25,133 nucleotides of DNA from RGIG7111 sp036839975. Lineage in GTDB: Bacteria; Bacillota; Clostridia; Peptostreptococcales; Anaerovoracaceae. The stretch's first letter is position 1, and each line of letters begins with the position of its first letter. Shown here in pieces: positions 1 to 7,596 of the stretch. The notes below the pieces were generated by a model that saw nothing but the letters and a program-made list of their open reading frames with translations, did not search any database and was not told the origin of the DNA. The translations under genes were made by a program, and so were the position numbers. The stretch lies in contig DAISVU010000018.1 in assembly GCA_036839975.1 (NCBI GenBank), forward strand, positions 1-25,133. The letters are read 5' to 3'.

Positions 1-74
1 TTTCACACCATTCAAATCAGTTATTGAATAAAATCTTACTTGTTGAGCTAATACTAGTTAAGAAAGGAAAAATT

Positions 75-878
75 GTGACATTAAAGACAGATAAAAATCG
101 AAGAGATTCCCAGGTGAAAGCATGGGATGCAGCGGCATCAAACGAAGTGTTTTTTCAGCCCACATCCTGGGAGGAAGACCCATTTTTGCAGCAGATCCAA
201 AGGGAAGTCCACCTCACCCCTGAAATGAAGGTGCTGGACATCGGCTGCGGGGGAGGAAGATATGCATTGGCATTGGCCGAGAGGGTCGGCTACGTTGTAG
301 GTATCGATGTGTCCCCTAAGATGATCGAAAACGCACGGGAATGGGCGAAGAAAAAAGGCGTTACCAACGTAGAGTACAGAGTAGGCGACTTCCCTTTGAT
401 GAAGAGAGAGGATATCCCCGGCTCCTTTGACTTGATCTTTGCCCACATGACACCGGCCGTCATGGACATGGAGGATTTTGCTCTGCTGCGCAGCTTTGCA
501 AAAGGCGAGGGTACCAGTTTTTATATCGTAAAGCCCCTGAAGCGGAAAGGTCATGTAGATGAAACCGTACTTGCTTGCCTGGGACGGGAAATCAAAGAAG
601 AGAAGTTTGATGTCCTCACAGAAAAGATGTTTTGCCGGCTCTGGGAAGAAGGACTGATGCCATCTATCGTCCACAGAAAGGATCGGTGGACCTCGGAAAA
701 AACCGTAGAGGAATCTATGGAATGGGTGTTTGAGCGGCTAAAAGCTTATCAAAACATTGAAGAAGAAAAAAGGGAGTCCGTCCGTGGCTATCTGGAAGAT
801 ATGGCACAGGAAGGGCTGATCAAGGAGGAAGTGGATGTGACCATCACCACCTTGGGATGGAAAGAGGAAGGAAGGTAA
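75..878 (+). CDS. class I SAM-dependent methyltransferase
   Basis: This is a Rossmann-fold methyltransferase that should bind S-adenosylmethionine in the cytoplasm; the substrate is unknown. Motif I, VLDIGCGGGRYA, lies near residues 53-64, followed by the acidic end of strand 2, GIDVS, near 77-80. I chose the GTG at 75 because AGAAAGGA sits about seven bases upstream. The frame stays open back to a TTG at 24, but that would add 17 hydrophobic residues and has no ribosome binding site. The product is about 267 residues. It is the first gene of a five-gene operon, and the FmdE-like gene starts four bases after its stop. By position it may modify the imported ligand or a cofactor derived from it, but that is inference from context only. 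Family call is confident; function is open. Confidence 0.85.
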   Translation: MTLKTDKNRRDSQVKAWDAAASNEVFFQPTSWEEDPFLQQIQREVHLTPEMKVLDIGCGGGRYALALAERVGYVVGIDVSPKMIENAREWAKKKGVTNVEYRVGDFPLMKREDIPGSFDLIFAHMTPAVMDMEDFALLRSFAKGEGTSFYIVKPLKRKGHVDETVLACLGREIKEEKFDVLTEKMFCRLWEEGLMPSIVHRKDRWTSEKTVEESMEWVFERLKAYQNIEEEKRESVRGYLEDMAQEGLIKEEVDVTITTLGWKEEGR

Positions 879-881
879 GTC

Positions 882-1418
882 ATGAAGAATTATGAAGAAC
901 TTTGGGCAAAGAGCGTGGAATTTCATGGTCATGAATGCCCCGGTCTTGCCATCGGCTTTCGTGCCGCATGGGAGGCTATGGAGATATTGGGGGAGGATGG
1001 CCCTGCAGAGGATGAGGAAATCGTCTGCGTGACGGAAAATGATGCATGCGGTGTAGATGCTGTCCAGGTCCTCACCGGGTGTACCCTTGGGAAGGGGAAT
1101 TTGGTGTACCGGCCCACCGGCAAAATGGCGTTTGCTTTTTACTCCAAAAACAAGAACAAGAAAGTCAGGATGGTGCTCAAGTCCTGGGGAAATCCGGAGA
1201 GAAGCAGGGAGGAAAACCAAAGGCACATACTGGAAGCGCCTTTTGAAGAAGTGTTTGATATTAAAGATCCTCACTATGACTTTCCCGAGGAAGCCAGACT
1301 ATTTGAAAACAGGGTCTGCGAAGAATGTGGGGAGCTGTCACCCGAGCATACCATGAGGTTCCAAGACAAAAAAATCGTGTGCCGTGATTGCTTTAAGGAG
1401 TATTCGAGAGGATGGTAG
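882..1418 (+). CDS. FmdE family protein with C-terminal zinc ribbon
   Basis: The N-terminal half matches the FmdE family, named after a protein encoded beside molybdenum formylmethanofuran dehydrogenase genes in methanogens. Visible hallmarks are the HGHECPGLAIGFRA segment (about residues 15-28) and ACGVDAVQVLTGCTLGKGN (about 56-73), with conserved His and Cys residues likely to bind metal. The C-terminus carries a zinc-ribbon: Cys146, Cys149, Cys167 and Cys170 as two CxxC pairs. The protein has 178 residues and no signal peptide, so it is cytoplasmic. GAAGGAAGG lies upstream of the ATG. The biochemical role of the family is not established. Linkage to a metal-chelate importer points to handling of an incoming metal or cofactor; molybdenum or tungsten is plausible but unproven. 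Confidence 0.88.
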   Translation: MKNYEELWAKSVEFHGHECPGLAIGFRAAWEAMEILGEDGPAEDEEIVCVTENDACGVDAVQVLTGCTLGKGNLVYRPTGKMAFAFYSKNKNKKVRMVLKSWGNPERSREENQRHILEAPFEEVFDIKDPHYDFPEEARLFENRVCEECGELSPEHTMRFQDKKIVCRDCFKEYSRGW

Positions 1419-1427
1419 TGTTTTTCC

Positions 1428-2516
1428 ATGGGTAAAAAAAAGGAAGGTCCCATCTTGGAGTCGGCAACGGGAATCGACTCATACCATAGACATATCAGAA
1501 AAAAGCAGCTGATCCTCAGCGGGATAACGATTTTGATCTTGTTGCTGATTTTCATTTCTGTCAATGCAGGAGCCACCAAGATCGGGATATGGGACACGTT
1601 TCAGGCATTTATAGGTCAAGGAGATGAAAAAGGCTCCCTGGTGTTTTGGAAAATCAGAATGCCCCGGGTCACTGCAGCCCTTGTTGCCGGAATAGGTCTG
1701 GCCATTTCCGGATGCGTGATGCAAAACACCTTGCGGAATCCATTGGCATCCCCCTCCACCTTGGGCATCAGCGGAGCGGCCGTCTTTGGGGCCAACATTG
1801 CCATTATCCTTTTGGATGTGGGGAATGTATTAAGCACGGTCAACGATGCAGTCGCCATCAACAATCCCTACATCGTGACGATTTGCGCCTTTGCTTCTGC
1901 CATGGTAGCCATCATCGTCATTCTGTCCCTGGCAAAGTTGCGAGGATTCTCGCCGGAATCCATCGTCCTTGCCGGTGTAGCCCTGGGATCCATCTTCGGC
2001 GCGGGGACGACCTTGATCCAGTATTTTGCTACAGACATTAAAATTGCGGCAGCGATTTTTTGGACCTTTGGTGATCTGGGAAGAGCCTCTTGGCAGGAGA
2101 TTGGCATCATGTCCGTTGTGGTGGTCATTTCCATGATGTATTTCTTGTTCCAGCGGTGGAACTACAATGCTCTTGCCAATGGAGAAGAAACGGCCAGAGG
2201 GCTTGGGGTGAATACCGATCGAGTCCGGTTCTGGGGACTGTTCATGTCCGCCCTAATCACAGCCGTCACCGTATCTTTCTTGGGAATGATCAGCTTTATC
2301 GGGTTGATTGCACCCCAAATCATGCGGCGGATCATCGGTGAAGATCATCGCTTTTTGATTCCGGCATCGGCCCTGGCGGGAGCCGCCGTCCTGCTCATTT
2401 CAGACACCATTGCCCGTACCTGGATCTCGCCTGTGGTGCTGCCGGTGGGAGCTATCACCAGCCTTTTGGGCGGACCCATGTTTTTATATATCCTCATGAA
2501 GGGGAAACTGCGCTAG
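1428..2516 (+). CDS. FecCD-type ABC transporter permease (metal-chelate/cobalamin-like importer)
   Basis: This 362-residue membrane protein belongs to the BtuC/FecCD/FhuB permease family. After a hydrophilic N-terminus of about 27 residues, a first membrane segment (about 28-47) leads into a polytopic core. Family signatures include WKIRMPRVTAALVAGIGLAI, the SGCVMQNTLRNPLASPSTLG stretch, and the late segment GLIAPQIMRRIIGEDHR, which forms the coupling region contacting the ATPase. It would form a homodimer with the ATPase encoded next. The ribosome binding site is weak (GAGGATGG, well upstream of the ATG), so translation may be coupled to the preceding gene. The substrate cannot be read from the permease; siderophores, haem, cobalamin and other metal chelates all use this family. 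Confidence 0.93.
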   Translation: MGKKKEGPILESATGIDSYHRHIRKKQLILSGITILILLLIFISVNAGATKIGIWDTFQAFIGQGDEKGSLVFWKIRMPRVTAALVAGIGLAISGCVMQNTLRNPLASPSTLGISGAAVFGANIAIILLDVGNVLSTVNDAVAINNPYIVTICAFASAMVAIIVILSLAKLRGFSPESIVLAGVALGSIFGAGTTLIQYFATDIKIAAAIFWTFGDLGRASWQEIGIMSVVVVISMMYFLFQRWNYNALANGEETARGLGVNTDRVRFWGLFMSALITAVTVSFLGMISFIGLIAPQIMRRIIGEDHRFLIPASALAGAAVLLISDTIARTWISPVVLPVGAITSLLGGPMFLYILMKGKLR

Positions 2517-2541
2517 CAACAAGCGGAAAAGGAGAAGAAAT

Positions 2542-3315
2542 ATGCACAATGGCAATTCCGTAAAGAAATTAGAGGTAGAAAATCTTTCTTTTGATTTTCC
2601 TACCAAGGCGGTCCTGAAGGAAGTCAGCTTTACCCTTCACGGGGGAGACTGCGTCGCCGTGCTGGGGACCAACGGGGTGGGGAAGTCCACCTTGCTCAAG
2701 TGTCTCAATCGAGTTCTTCACCATAAAGAAGGAAGAGTGGCCGTAGACGGGGAATGTGTAAAAACCATGACCCGCAACTCTCTGGCCCAGAAAATAGGCT
2801 ATGTGGCACAGCGAAACGAATTTTCCCATACCACCGTGTTCGATGCCGTCCTTTTGGGAAGAAAGCCTTACATCAAATGGGACATTACCCAGGAAGATAT
2901 CCATCTGGTGCAGGGGATCATCGAAAAGATGTCCCTATCTTCCTTTGCCATGAGAAATGTAAACCAGCTATCCGGCGGAGAAATGCAAAAAGTCGCCATT
3001 GCCAGGGCTCTTGCTCAGCAGCCGACCATCCTTTTATTTGATGAACCCACAAGCAATCTGGACTTAAAAAACCAACTGGAGGTCATCAAGCTGATCAAGT
3101 CCGTCGTGACCGAAAGCAATCTCTCTGCACTGGTCACCATGCATGACCTGAACTTGGCCATTCGCTTTGCCGATCAATTTATTTTCATGCGAGAAGGACG
3201 AATCTTTGCGGCAGGGGGAAGAGATATTCTTACAGAGGAGAACATCAGGAAAGTTTACCAAGTGGAGGTGGATATCCACTACCACAAGGGCACTCCTGTG
3301 GTGATTCCGCAATAA
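2542..3315 (+). CDS. ABC transporter ATP-binding protein, FepC/BtuD type
   Basis: This is the nucleotide-binding subunit that powers the upstream permease. All motifs are intact: Walker A GTNGVGKST (about residues 42-50), Q-loop in GYVAQRNEF, signature LSGGEMQK, Walker B ILLFDEPTSNLDL with the catalytic Glu, and the H-loop histidine in TMHDLNLA. The 257-residue length is typical of FepC/FecE-like subunits. An AAAAGGAGAAGA ribosome binding site precedes the ATG. The gap to the permease is 25 bases and to the binding-protein gene 44 bases, consistent with a single transcript. It acts on the cytoplasmic face of the membrane. Confidence 0.95.
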   Translation: MHNGNSVKKLEVENLSFDFPTKAVLKEVSFTLHGGDCVAVLGTNGVGKSTLLKCLNRVLHHKEGRVAVDGECVKTMTRNSLAQKIGYVAQRNEFSHTTVFDAVLLGRKPYIKWDITQEDIHLVQGIIEKMSLSSFAMRNVNQLSGGEMQKVAIARALAQQPTILLFDEPTSNLDLKNQLEVIKLIKSVVTESNLSALVTMHDLNLAIRFADQFIFMREGRIFAAGGRDILTEENIRKVYQVEVDIHYHKGTPVVIPQ

Positions 3316-3359
3316 AGGGGGCAACCCTATTCATAAACATTTATTAGAAGGAGGTTCCA

Positions 3360-4472
3360 ATGAAGTTACAGTCTAAGTTAAGGAGAACAGTGATTCTTGT
3401 CCTTTGTCTCCTGCTCGTGGCAGGGGTATTTGCGTCCTGCGGAAAAAAGGAAGAAAAGGCAAAGGAAAAAAACATTACCGTTACGGATATGGCCGGAAGA
3501 GAAGTCACTGTACCCACCGATGCAAAGAAATTTGTCGCCATCGGGCCGGGAGCGTTGCGCCTGTACTGCTATGTGGGGGATACCGACAAGCTGGTGGGCA
3601 TTGAAGATATGGAAAAAAAGAACAGTGAGGGAAGACCTTACTTAATGGCCAACAAAAAATTGGCGGAACTGCCTACCATCGGTGCCGGAGGTCCGGGAAA
3701 TGCACCGGACAGTGAAAAACTGCTGTCGGTGAAACCGGACGTGATCTTCATGTACAATACAGAAACATCCGCCATCGATGGACTGCAAAGCAAGACGGGC
3801 ATTCCTGTTGTGGCCTTGAGCTACGGCAAAACGGAAGTATTCGATCCCGAGGTGGACAGGTCCCTGAAGCTGATCGGGCAGATCACCGGAAAAGAAGACC
3901 GAGCCAAAGAAGTGGTCGACTTCTTTGCAAAAAAGAAAAAAGATCTGGAAAAACGGACTAAAGACATCGCCGATAAAGATAAGCCAAAGGTGTACATGGG
4001 CGGCATGGGCAATCGAGGCGCTCATGGGATCGAGAGCACAACAGGGAACTTCTCCCTCTTCAATGCCATCGGGGCCAAAAACGCAGTAGATGAAGCGGGC
4101 ATCTCAGACTACATCATGCTAGACAAGGAAAAACTCCTGGAAATGGATCCGGATATGATTTTTATCGATGGTGGCGGCATGGGCCTTTTCAAAGAAGACT
4201 ATGGAAAAAACAAAGCGTACTACCAGGAGCTGAAAGCCTTCAAGGAAGGTAACGTTTACATGCATCTTCCCTATAACTACTACTATACCAACATTGATGT
4301 AGCCTTGGCGGATGCCTACTACATGGGCAGCATCATTTACCCCAAGGCCTTTGACGGGGTAGATGCAAAAGAAAAATTCAACGAGATCACCAAATTCCTC
4401 CTGGGCGCGGAACTGTACGACGACATGGCAAAGGCCTACTTTGGCGGATACCATAAGGTGGAATTGGAATAA
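3360..4472 (+). CDS. ABC transporter substrate-binding lipoprotein, FepB/BtuF type
   Basis: This is the surface receptor of the importer. The N-terminus has basic residues, a hydrophobic core (about 10-24) and a lipobox-like FASC with the lipidated cysteine at residue 27, followed by a Lys/Glu-rich linker. The mature protein opens with ITVTDMAGREVTVP, the standard start of class III (TroA-like) metal-chelate binding proteins. It continues with FVAIGPGALRLYCYVG, a variant that I associate with binding proteins encoded next to FmdE genes in anaerobes and archaea (from memory, not checked). Total length is 370 residues. AGAAGGAGG lies upstream of the ATG. It is the last gene of the operon and is followed by a strong hairpin. 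The ligand is not predictable from sequence alone. Confidence 0.93.
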   Translation: MKLQSKLRRTVILVLCLLLVAGVFASCGKKEEKAKEKNITVTDMAGREVTVPTDAKKFVAIGPGALRLYCYVGDTDKLVGIEDMEKKNSEGRPYLMANKKLAELPTIGAGGPGNAPDSEKLLSVKPDVIFMYNTETSAIDGLQSKTGIPVVALSYGKTEVFDPEVDRSLKLIGQITGKEDRAKEVVDFFAKKKKDLEKRTKDIADKDKPKVYMGGMGNRGAHGIESTTGNFSLFNAIGAKNAVDEAGISDYIMLDKEKLLEMDPDMIFIDGGGMGLFKEDYGKNKAYYQELKAFKEGNVYMHLPYNYYYTNIDVALADAYYMGSIIYPKAFDGVDAKEKFNEITKFLLGAELYDDMAKAYFGGYHKVELE

Positions 4473-4514
4473 AGATTTTCCTCCAACCACTCAGATGCAA
4501 TAGAACCGAAAATG

Positions 4515-4546
4515 GGCTACCCCAAAGGCAAGCTTTTGGGGTAGCC
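4515..4546 (+). terminator. hairpin terminator after the ABC operon
   Basis: GGCTACCCCAAA (4515-4526) pairs perfectly with TTTGGGGTAGCC (4535-4546) around a short loop. It lies about 40 bases after the binding-protein stop. The tail is only partly T-rich (TTCATCATT), so termination may be incomplete. Confidence 0.75.
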
Positions 4547-4609
4547 TTCATCATTGCCTGTGAAGCCGGCGCCGGCAGCCAAACAGCATGCTCTCCTAGT
4601 GGAAAGCTG

Positions 4610-4727
4610 AAATGCCATGAGCCGTTCCCGCAAAATCTTGACAAACCCGGATTTCCGCTCCGAAAATTAGGATTATCCCTAGACACATTTTTGCGTTATG
4701 TCAACTAAAAAGGCTCGGAGGCACTTT
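4610..4727. other. nested inverted repeats, possible structured RNA or element remnant
   Basis: The outer helix pairs TGCC (4613-4616) with GGCA (4720-4723) and GAGCC (4619-4623) with GGCTC (4712-4716), separated by a small internal loop, with AAA/TTT extending the base. Inside it, CGCAAAA (4629-4635) pairs perfectly with TTTTGCG (4689-4695). Small hairpins TAGG/CCTA (4668-4681) and CGG/CCG (4648-4657) are possible in the centre. I do not recognise a riboswitch class, and the transcribed strand is unknown. Confidence 0.4.
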
Positions 4728-4746
4728 ATGATTTTTTGCCAGAAAA

Positions 4747-4793
4747 AAGAATCTTGCAGACAGGGTCTGCCGAGGCCAAAAAACAAGATTCTT
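4747..4793. repeat. compound stem-loop
   Basis: AAGAATCTTG (4747-4756) and CAAGATTCTT (4784-4793) form a perfect 10-bp inverted repeat. Inside it, CAGAC (4757-4761) pairs with GTCTG (4765-4769) around a three-base loop, leaving an unpaired stretch on the right side. No terminal T-run follows on either strand that would make it an obvious terminator. Confidence 0.55.
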
Positions 4794-5160
4794 CCTACTA
4801 TTTCGCCAAAAAAAGCGCCAAAGTCAAGATTTTCCCTGTCACGGATTTTCTTCCCAAAAATTATTGCGTGTCAGGGGCTGAAAAGCAGGTCCGGAAACAT
4901 GAAGACCGATACAACAGGACGGCAAAGATAAGTCTTGACAGTTAAGACAAAGCATTATATCCATGAAATTTCGTTATGGATACTTTTAGTGTGTTGTGAT
5001 ATAATATTTTCCACATGTTTTCATAATGTTATATAAATTATATGCATAATAAATATTTGGAATTTTGCCGGTTATAAATTGACAGGTTGCGTTGCCAGCA
5101 ATCGATGAAGGGCGGCAAACAACTCTGGGTATTTATAAACGATATAATTATATATTGAAG

Positions 5161-5180
5161 ATTCAAATTGAAATTTGAAT
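5161..5180. promoter_or_regulatory. operator-like palindrome upstream of the SRPBCC gene
   Basis: ATTCAAATT and AATTTGAAT form a perfect inverted repeat around the two bases GA, about 90 bases before the SRPBCC start codon. It has the size and symmetry of a site for a dimeric repressor. I cannot assign a regulator. Confidence 0.4.
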
Positions 5181-5267
5181 TTAAAAATGACAGGCGAATG
5201 CTTACGCCTATAAATTTACTGATTATGTAATAAACTTAAGTCAGATTACAGATGAAGGAGAAAGCTG

Positions 5268-5867
5268 ATGAGAAAAGCAGGTGTGTGGGCAATATATGAG
5301 GCGCCGGTAGAAGAGGCATGGAAAGTCCTTACTAGCAGAGAAGATGTTTCATGGAGAAGTGATCTCAAAAAAATCCAGTATAGAAGCAGAACGGACGATT
5401 ATGTTGAGCATTCAAATGACGGCTATCAGCTCGGGTTTGTTGTTGTAGAGGAAAGACCTTATGAATATTATGAAATAGAGACATGGAGTAATGAAACCAG
5501 GGGCAGGAGAATGTTCACTTTCGAGTCGCGTGAGGACAATACAGTAAGAGTAATACTGCAGGAGGAAATGAAGATCAAGCCTTTTTTCATTGAATGGCTT
5601 TCCAGAATATTTATGCCGCTTGAAAAGATCCTCGGTACGCACCTTGAAGATGCGCGTGGATATATAGAAATGGGAATGGATGAGGCTGTAAAAGATGCTG
5701 AATCCAGGGAAAAAGAGGCTGCAACACCGTTGGGAGAACTCTACTGTGATGAAGACATGCCTACTGAAGAAGAACTTGCAGTATACGATACCGATTATCT
5801 CAATGCGGATGACTACATGCAGGACGATGATAAGAAAAAAAGAGGAGAAAAAAAGCAAACAGGATAA
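5268..5867 (+). CDS. SRPBCC (START-like) domain protein
   Basis: Residues 1 to about 145 read as a SRPBCC/polyketide-cyclase-like fold. It starts with the typical strand VWAIYEAPVEEAWKVLTSRED, then alternating strands (IQYRSRTDDYVEHS, LGFVVVEERPYEYYEIETWS, VRVILQEEMKIK) and a long C-terminal helix with LEKILGTHLEDARGYIE. Such domains form a hydrophobic cavity for lipids or other small ligands. The last 50 residues or so are an acidic, disordered-looking tail ending in a Lys-rich stretch. The protein has 199 residues and no signal peptide. GAAGGAG seven bases before the ATG supports the start. It stands alone between two long gaps. Ligand and pathway are unknown. Confidence 0.75.
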   Translation: MRKAGVWAIYEAPVEEAWKVLTSREDVSWRSDLKKIQYRSRTDDYVEHSNDGYQLGFVVVEERPYEYYEIETWSNETRGRRMFTFESREDNTVRVILQEEMKIKPFFIEWLSRIFMPLEKILGTHLEDARGYIEMGMDEAVKDAESREKEAATPLGELYCDEDMPTEEELAVYDTDYLNADDYMQDDDKKKRGEKKQTG

Positions 5868-6060
5868 GAACAAGAAAAAAATAATTCTAATTTAAATTTT
5901 GACCGGCGCAGATCCACGAGTACAATCAATGAGGGCATTTGAATATGAGCAATATGCATAAATGTGACTCACCGGCAGAGATGTGTCATGATGCGATAAA
6001 CTAGTAGTGAACAAGATTAGGTCAGATGTTATATGAAGATAGATAATAGGAGAAAATCAT

Positions 6061-7455
6061 ATGGAAGAAACACATGTAAGATTTCTATTTAGAGAGCCCG
6101 AACAGTACGCGGGACAGGAAGTAATCGTACGTGGTTGGGTACGCACCAATAGAGGAAACAACAGATTTGGTTTTATTGAATTGAATGACGGTTCGTTTTT
6201 TAAATCAGTGCAGATAGTATACGAAAATCAGACATTAGACAATTATGCAGAGATTGCAAAGGCGCCGATTGCAGCAGCTGTAACGGTTACAGGCAAGTTT
6301 GTTTTAACGCCGGATGCAAAGCAGCCTTTTGAGATAAAGGCTGAGCGAATAACTATAGAAGCGGGCTCTGAAAGCGATTATCCGCTTCAGAAAAAGCGCC
6401 ACAGCCTTGAATTTCTAAGAGAGATAGCTCACTTAAGACCCAGAAGTAATACGTTCGCGGCAGTTTTCAGGGTGAGATCAATCGTTGCTTATGCTATACA
6501 CAAGTTTTTCCAGCAGAATAATTTCATATACGTTCATACGCCGATTATAACCGGCAGCGATGCAGAGGGTGCCGGTGAAATGTTCAGAGTTACGACCCTA
6601 AATATGGACGATCTGCCCAGAGATGAAGAAGGTGGAGTTGACTACAAGGAAGATTTCTTCGGCAGAGAGACGAGCCTTACTGTAAGCGGTCAGCTTGAGG
6701 CGGAGATCTTTGCGATGGCATTCAGAAACGTATATACATTCGGACCTACGTTCAGGGCCGAAAATTCAAATACAGCAAGGCATGCTTCTGAATTTTGGAT
6801 GATAGAGCCGGAGATGGCATTTGCGGAGCTTTCGGACAATATGGATGTTGCTGAATCCATGATAAAATACATCATAAAATACGTTTTGAAGGAAGCGCCT
6901 AAAGAGATGGAATTCTTCAATAAATTTATAGATAAGGAACTGATAGACAGGCTTACTGAAATTGCAAGTGCAGATTTTGAGAGAATTAACTACACAGAGG
7001 CTATAGATCTTCTTATAAAGTCGGGCAAGAAATTTTATTACCCGGTTGAATGGGGAATGGATCTTCAGACAGAGCACGAAAGATACATAACGGAAGTGCT
7101 GTTTAGAAAACCGGTGTTTGTAACGGATTACCCCAAAGATATAAAGGCTTTTTATATGAGATTGAACGATGACAAAAAAACTGTAGCGGCATGTGATCTG
7201 CTTGTGCCGGGAGTTGGAGAAATAATCGGCGGAAGCCAGAGAGAAGAGCGTCTTGATGTGCTGAAGGCAAGGATGGAAGAAACGGGTATGAATGAAGATG
7301 AATACTGGTGGTATTTAGACTTGCGAAAGTACGGTGGAGTGAAGCATTCTGGCTATGGACTCGGATTCGAGAGGATTGTAATGTATATAACAGGCATGAA
7401 CAATATACGTGATGTCCTACCGTTCCCGAGAACGCCGAAAACTGCCACATTTTGA
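6061..7455 (+). CDS. asnS: asparagine--tRNA ligase
   Basis: This class II aminoacyl-tRNA synthetase charges tRNA-Asn with asparagine. The N-terminal OB-fold anticodon-binding domain (about residues 1-115) begins with VIVRGWVRTNRGNNRFGFIE. Motif 2 is in TFRAENSNTARHASEFWMIE, and motif 3 in the C-terminal GYGLGFERIVMYITGMNNIR followed by DVLPFPRTP. The MIEPE(M) context after motif 2 and the Asn-type C-terminus separate it from AspRS and LysRS. At 464 residues it is full length. ATAGGAGAAAATC precedes the ATG. I see no T-box leader (no AGGGTGGNACCGCG-type sequence) in the 193-base gap upstream. Confidence 0.97.
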   Translation: MEETHVRFLFREPEQYAGQEVIVRGWVRTNRGNNRFGFIELNDGSFFKSVQIVYENQTLDNYAEIAKAPIAAAVTVTGKFVLTPDAKQPFEIKAERITIEAGSESDYPLQKKRHSLEFLREIAHLRPRSNTFAAVFRVRSIVAYAIHKFFQQNNFIYVHTPIITGSDAEGAGEMFRVTTLNMDDLPRDEEGGVDYKEDFFGRETSLTVSGQLEAEIFAMAFRNVYTFGPTFRAENSNTARHASEFWMIEPEMAFAELSDNMDVAESMIKYIIKYVLKEAPKEMEFFNKFIDKELIDRLTEIASADFERINYTEAIDLLIKSGKKFYYPVEWGMDLQTEHERYITEVLFRKPVFVTDYPKDIKAFYMRLNDDKKTVAACDLLVPGVGEIIGGSQREERLDVLKARMEETGMNEDEYWWYLDLRKYGGVKHSGYGLGFERIVMYITGMNNIRDVLPFPRTPKTATF

Positions 7456-7522
7456 TTGAAAATTCAAGGTGTGGCGAACATCGGAGGAGATCGGCTTAAA
7501 CAGCTGAATTTTATGGAAATCA

Positions 7523-7551
7523 TTGCAGATGCAAAAGTTCGATGATATAAT
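7523..7551 (+). promoter_or_regulatory. sigma-A-type promoter of the EF-G-like gene
   Basis: TTGCAG (7523-7528) and TATAAT (7546-7551) are separated by exactly 17 bases, with a TGA just before the -10 box (extended -10). The start codon lies 45 bases downstream, behind AGGAGG. Confidence 0.75.
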
Positions 7552-7596
7552 ATTAATACTGTTCAAAAAATTATAATTTAGGAGGTTCTTGGATAT

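Larger units (their letters stand above)
4473..5267. other. gene-poor intergenic region with inverted repeats and AT-rich part
   Basis: I find no convincing gene here. Two overlapping open frames (4698-4931 and 4736-4945) have no plausible ribosome binding site and low-complexity, Lys/Pro-rich products. From left to right the stretch holds the operon terminator, a perfect 12-base palindrome GCCGGCGCCGGC (4565-4576), nested long-range inverted repeats (4610-4727), a second stem-loop (4747-4793), then from about 4940 an AT-rich part. The AT-rich part has a TATAAT at 5000-5005, the palindrome ATATAA-A-TTATAT (5031-5043) and an operator-like palindrome at 5161-5180. The composition changes from GC-richer to AT-rich inside this region. 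Confidence 0.7.

Noticed and set aside
4600..4730. Riboswitch (Moco or cobalamin type) on either strand
   Set aside because: The closing helix with GGCTCGGAGGC looked suggestive, but I could not match the conserved core of any class, and no gene it would control lies at the right distance.
4600..4730. Integron attC site
   Set aside because: The GCGTTATGTCAAC stretch does not give the required inverted GTTRRRY/RYYYAAC core pair, and no integrase is present.
4698..4945. Two overlapping open frames of 77 and 69 codons
   Set aside because: Their products are Lys/Pro/Ser-rich with no domain, no ribosome binding site and they overlap the inverted repeats at 4747-4793.
5868..6060. T-box leader for asnS
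   Set aside because: No conserved T-box sequence or terminator/antiterminator pair is visible; the same holds for the 49-base gap before proS.
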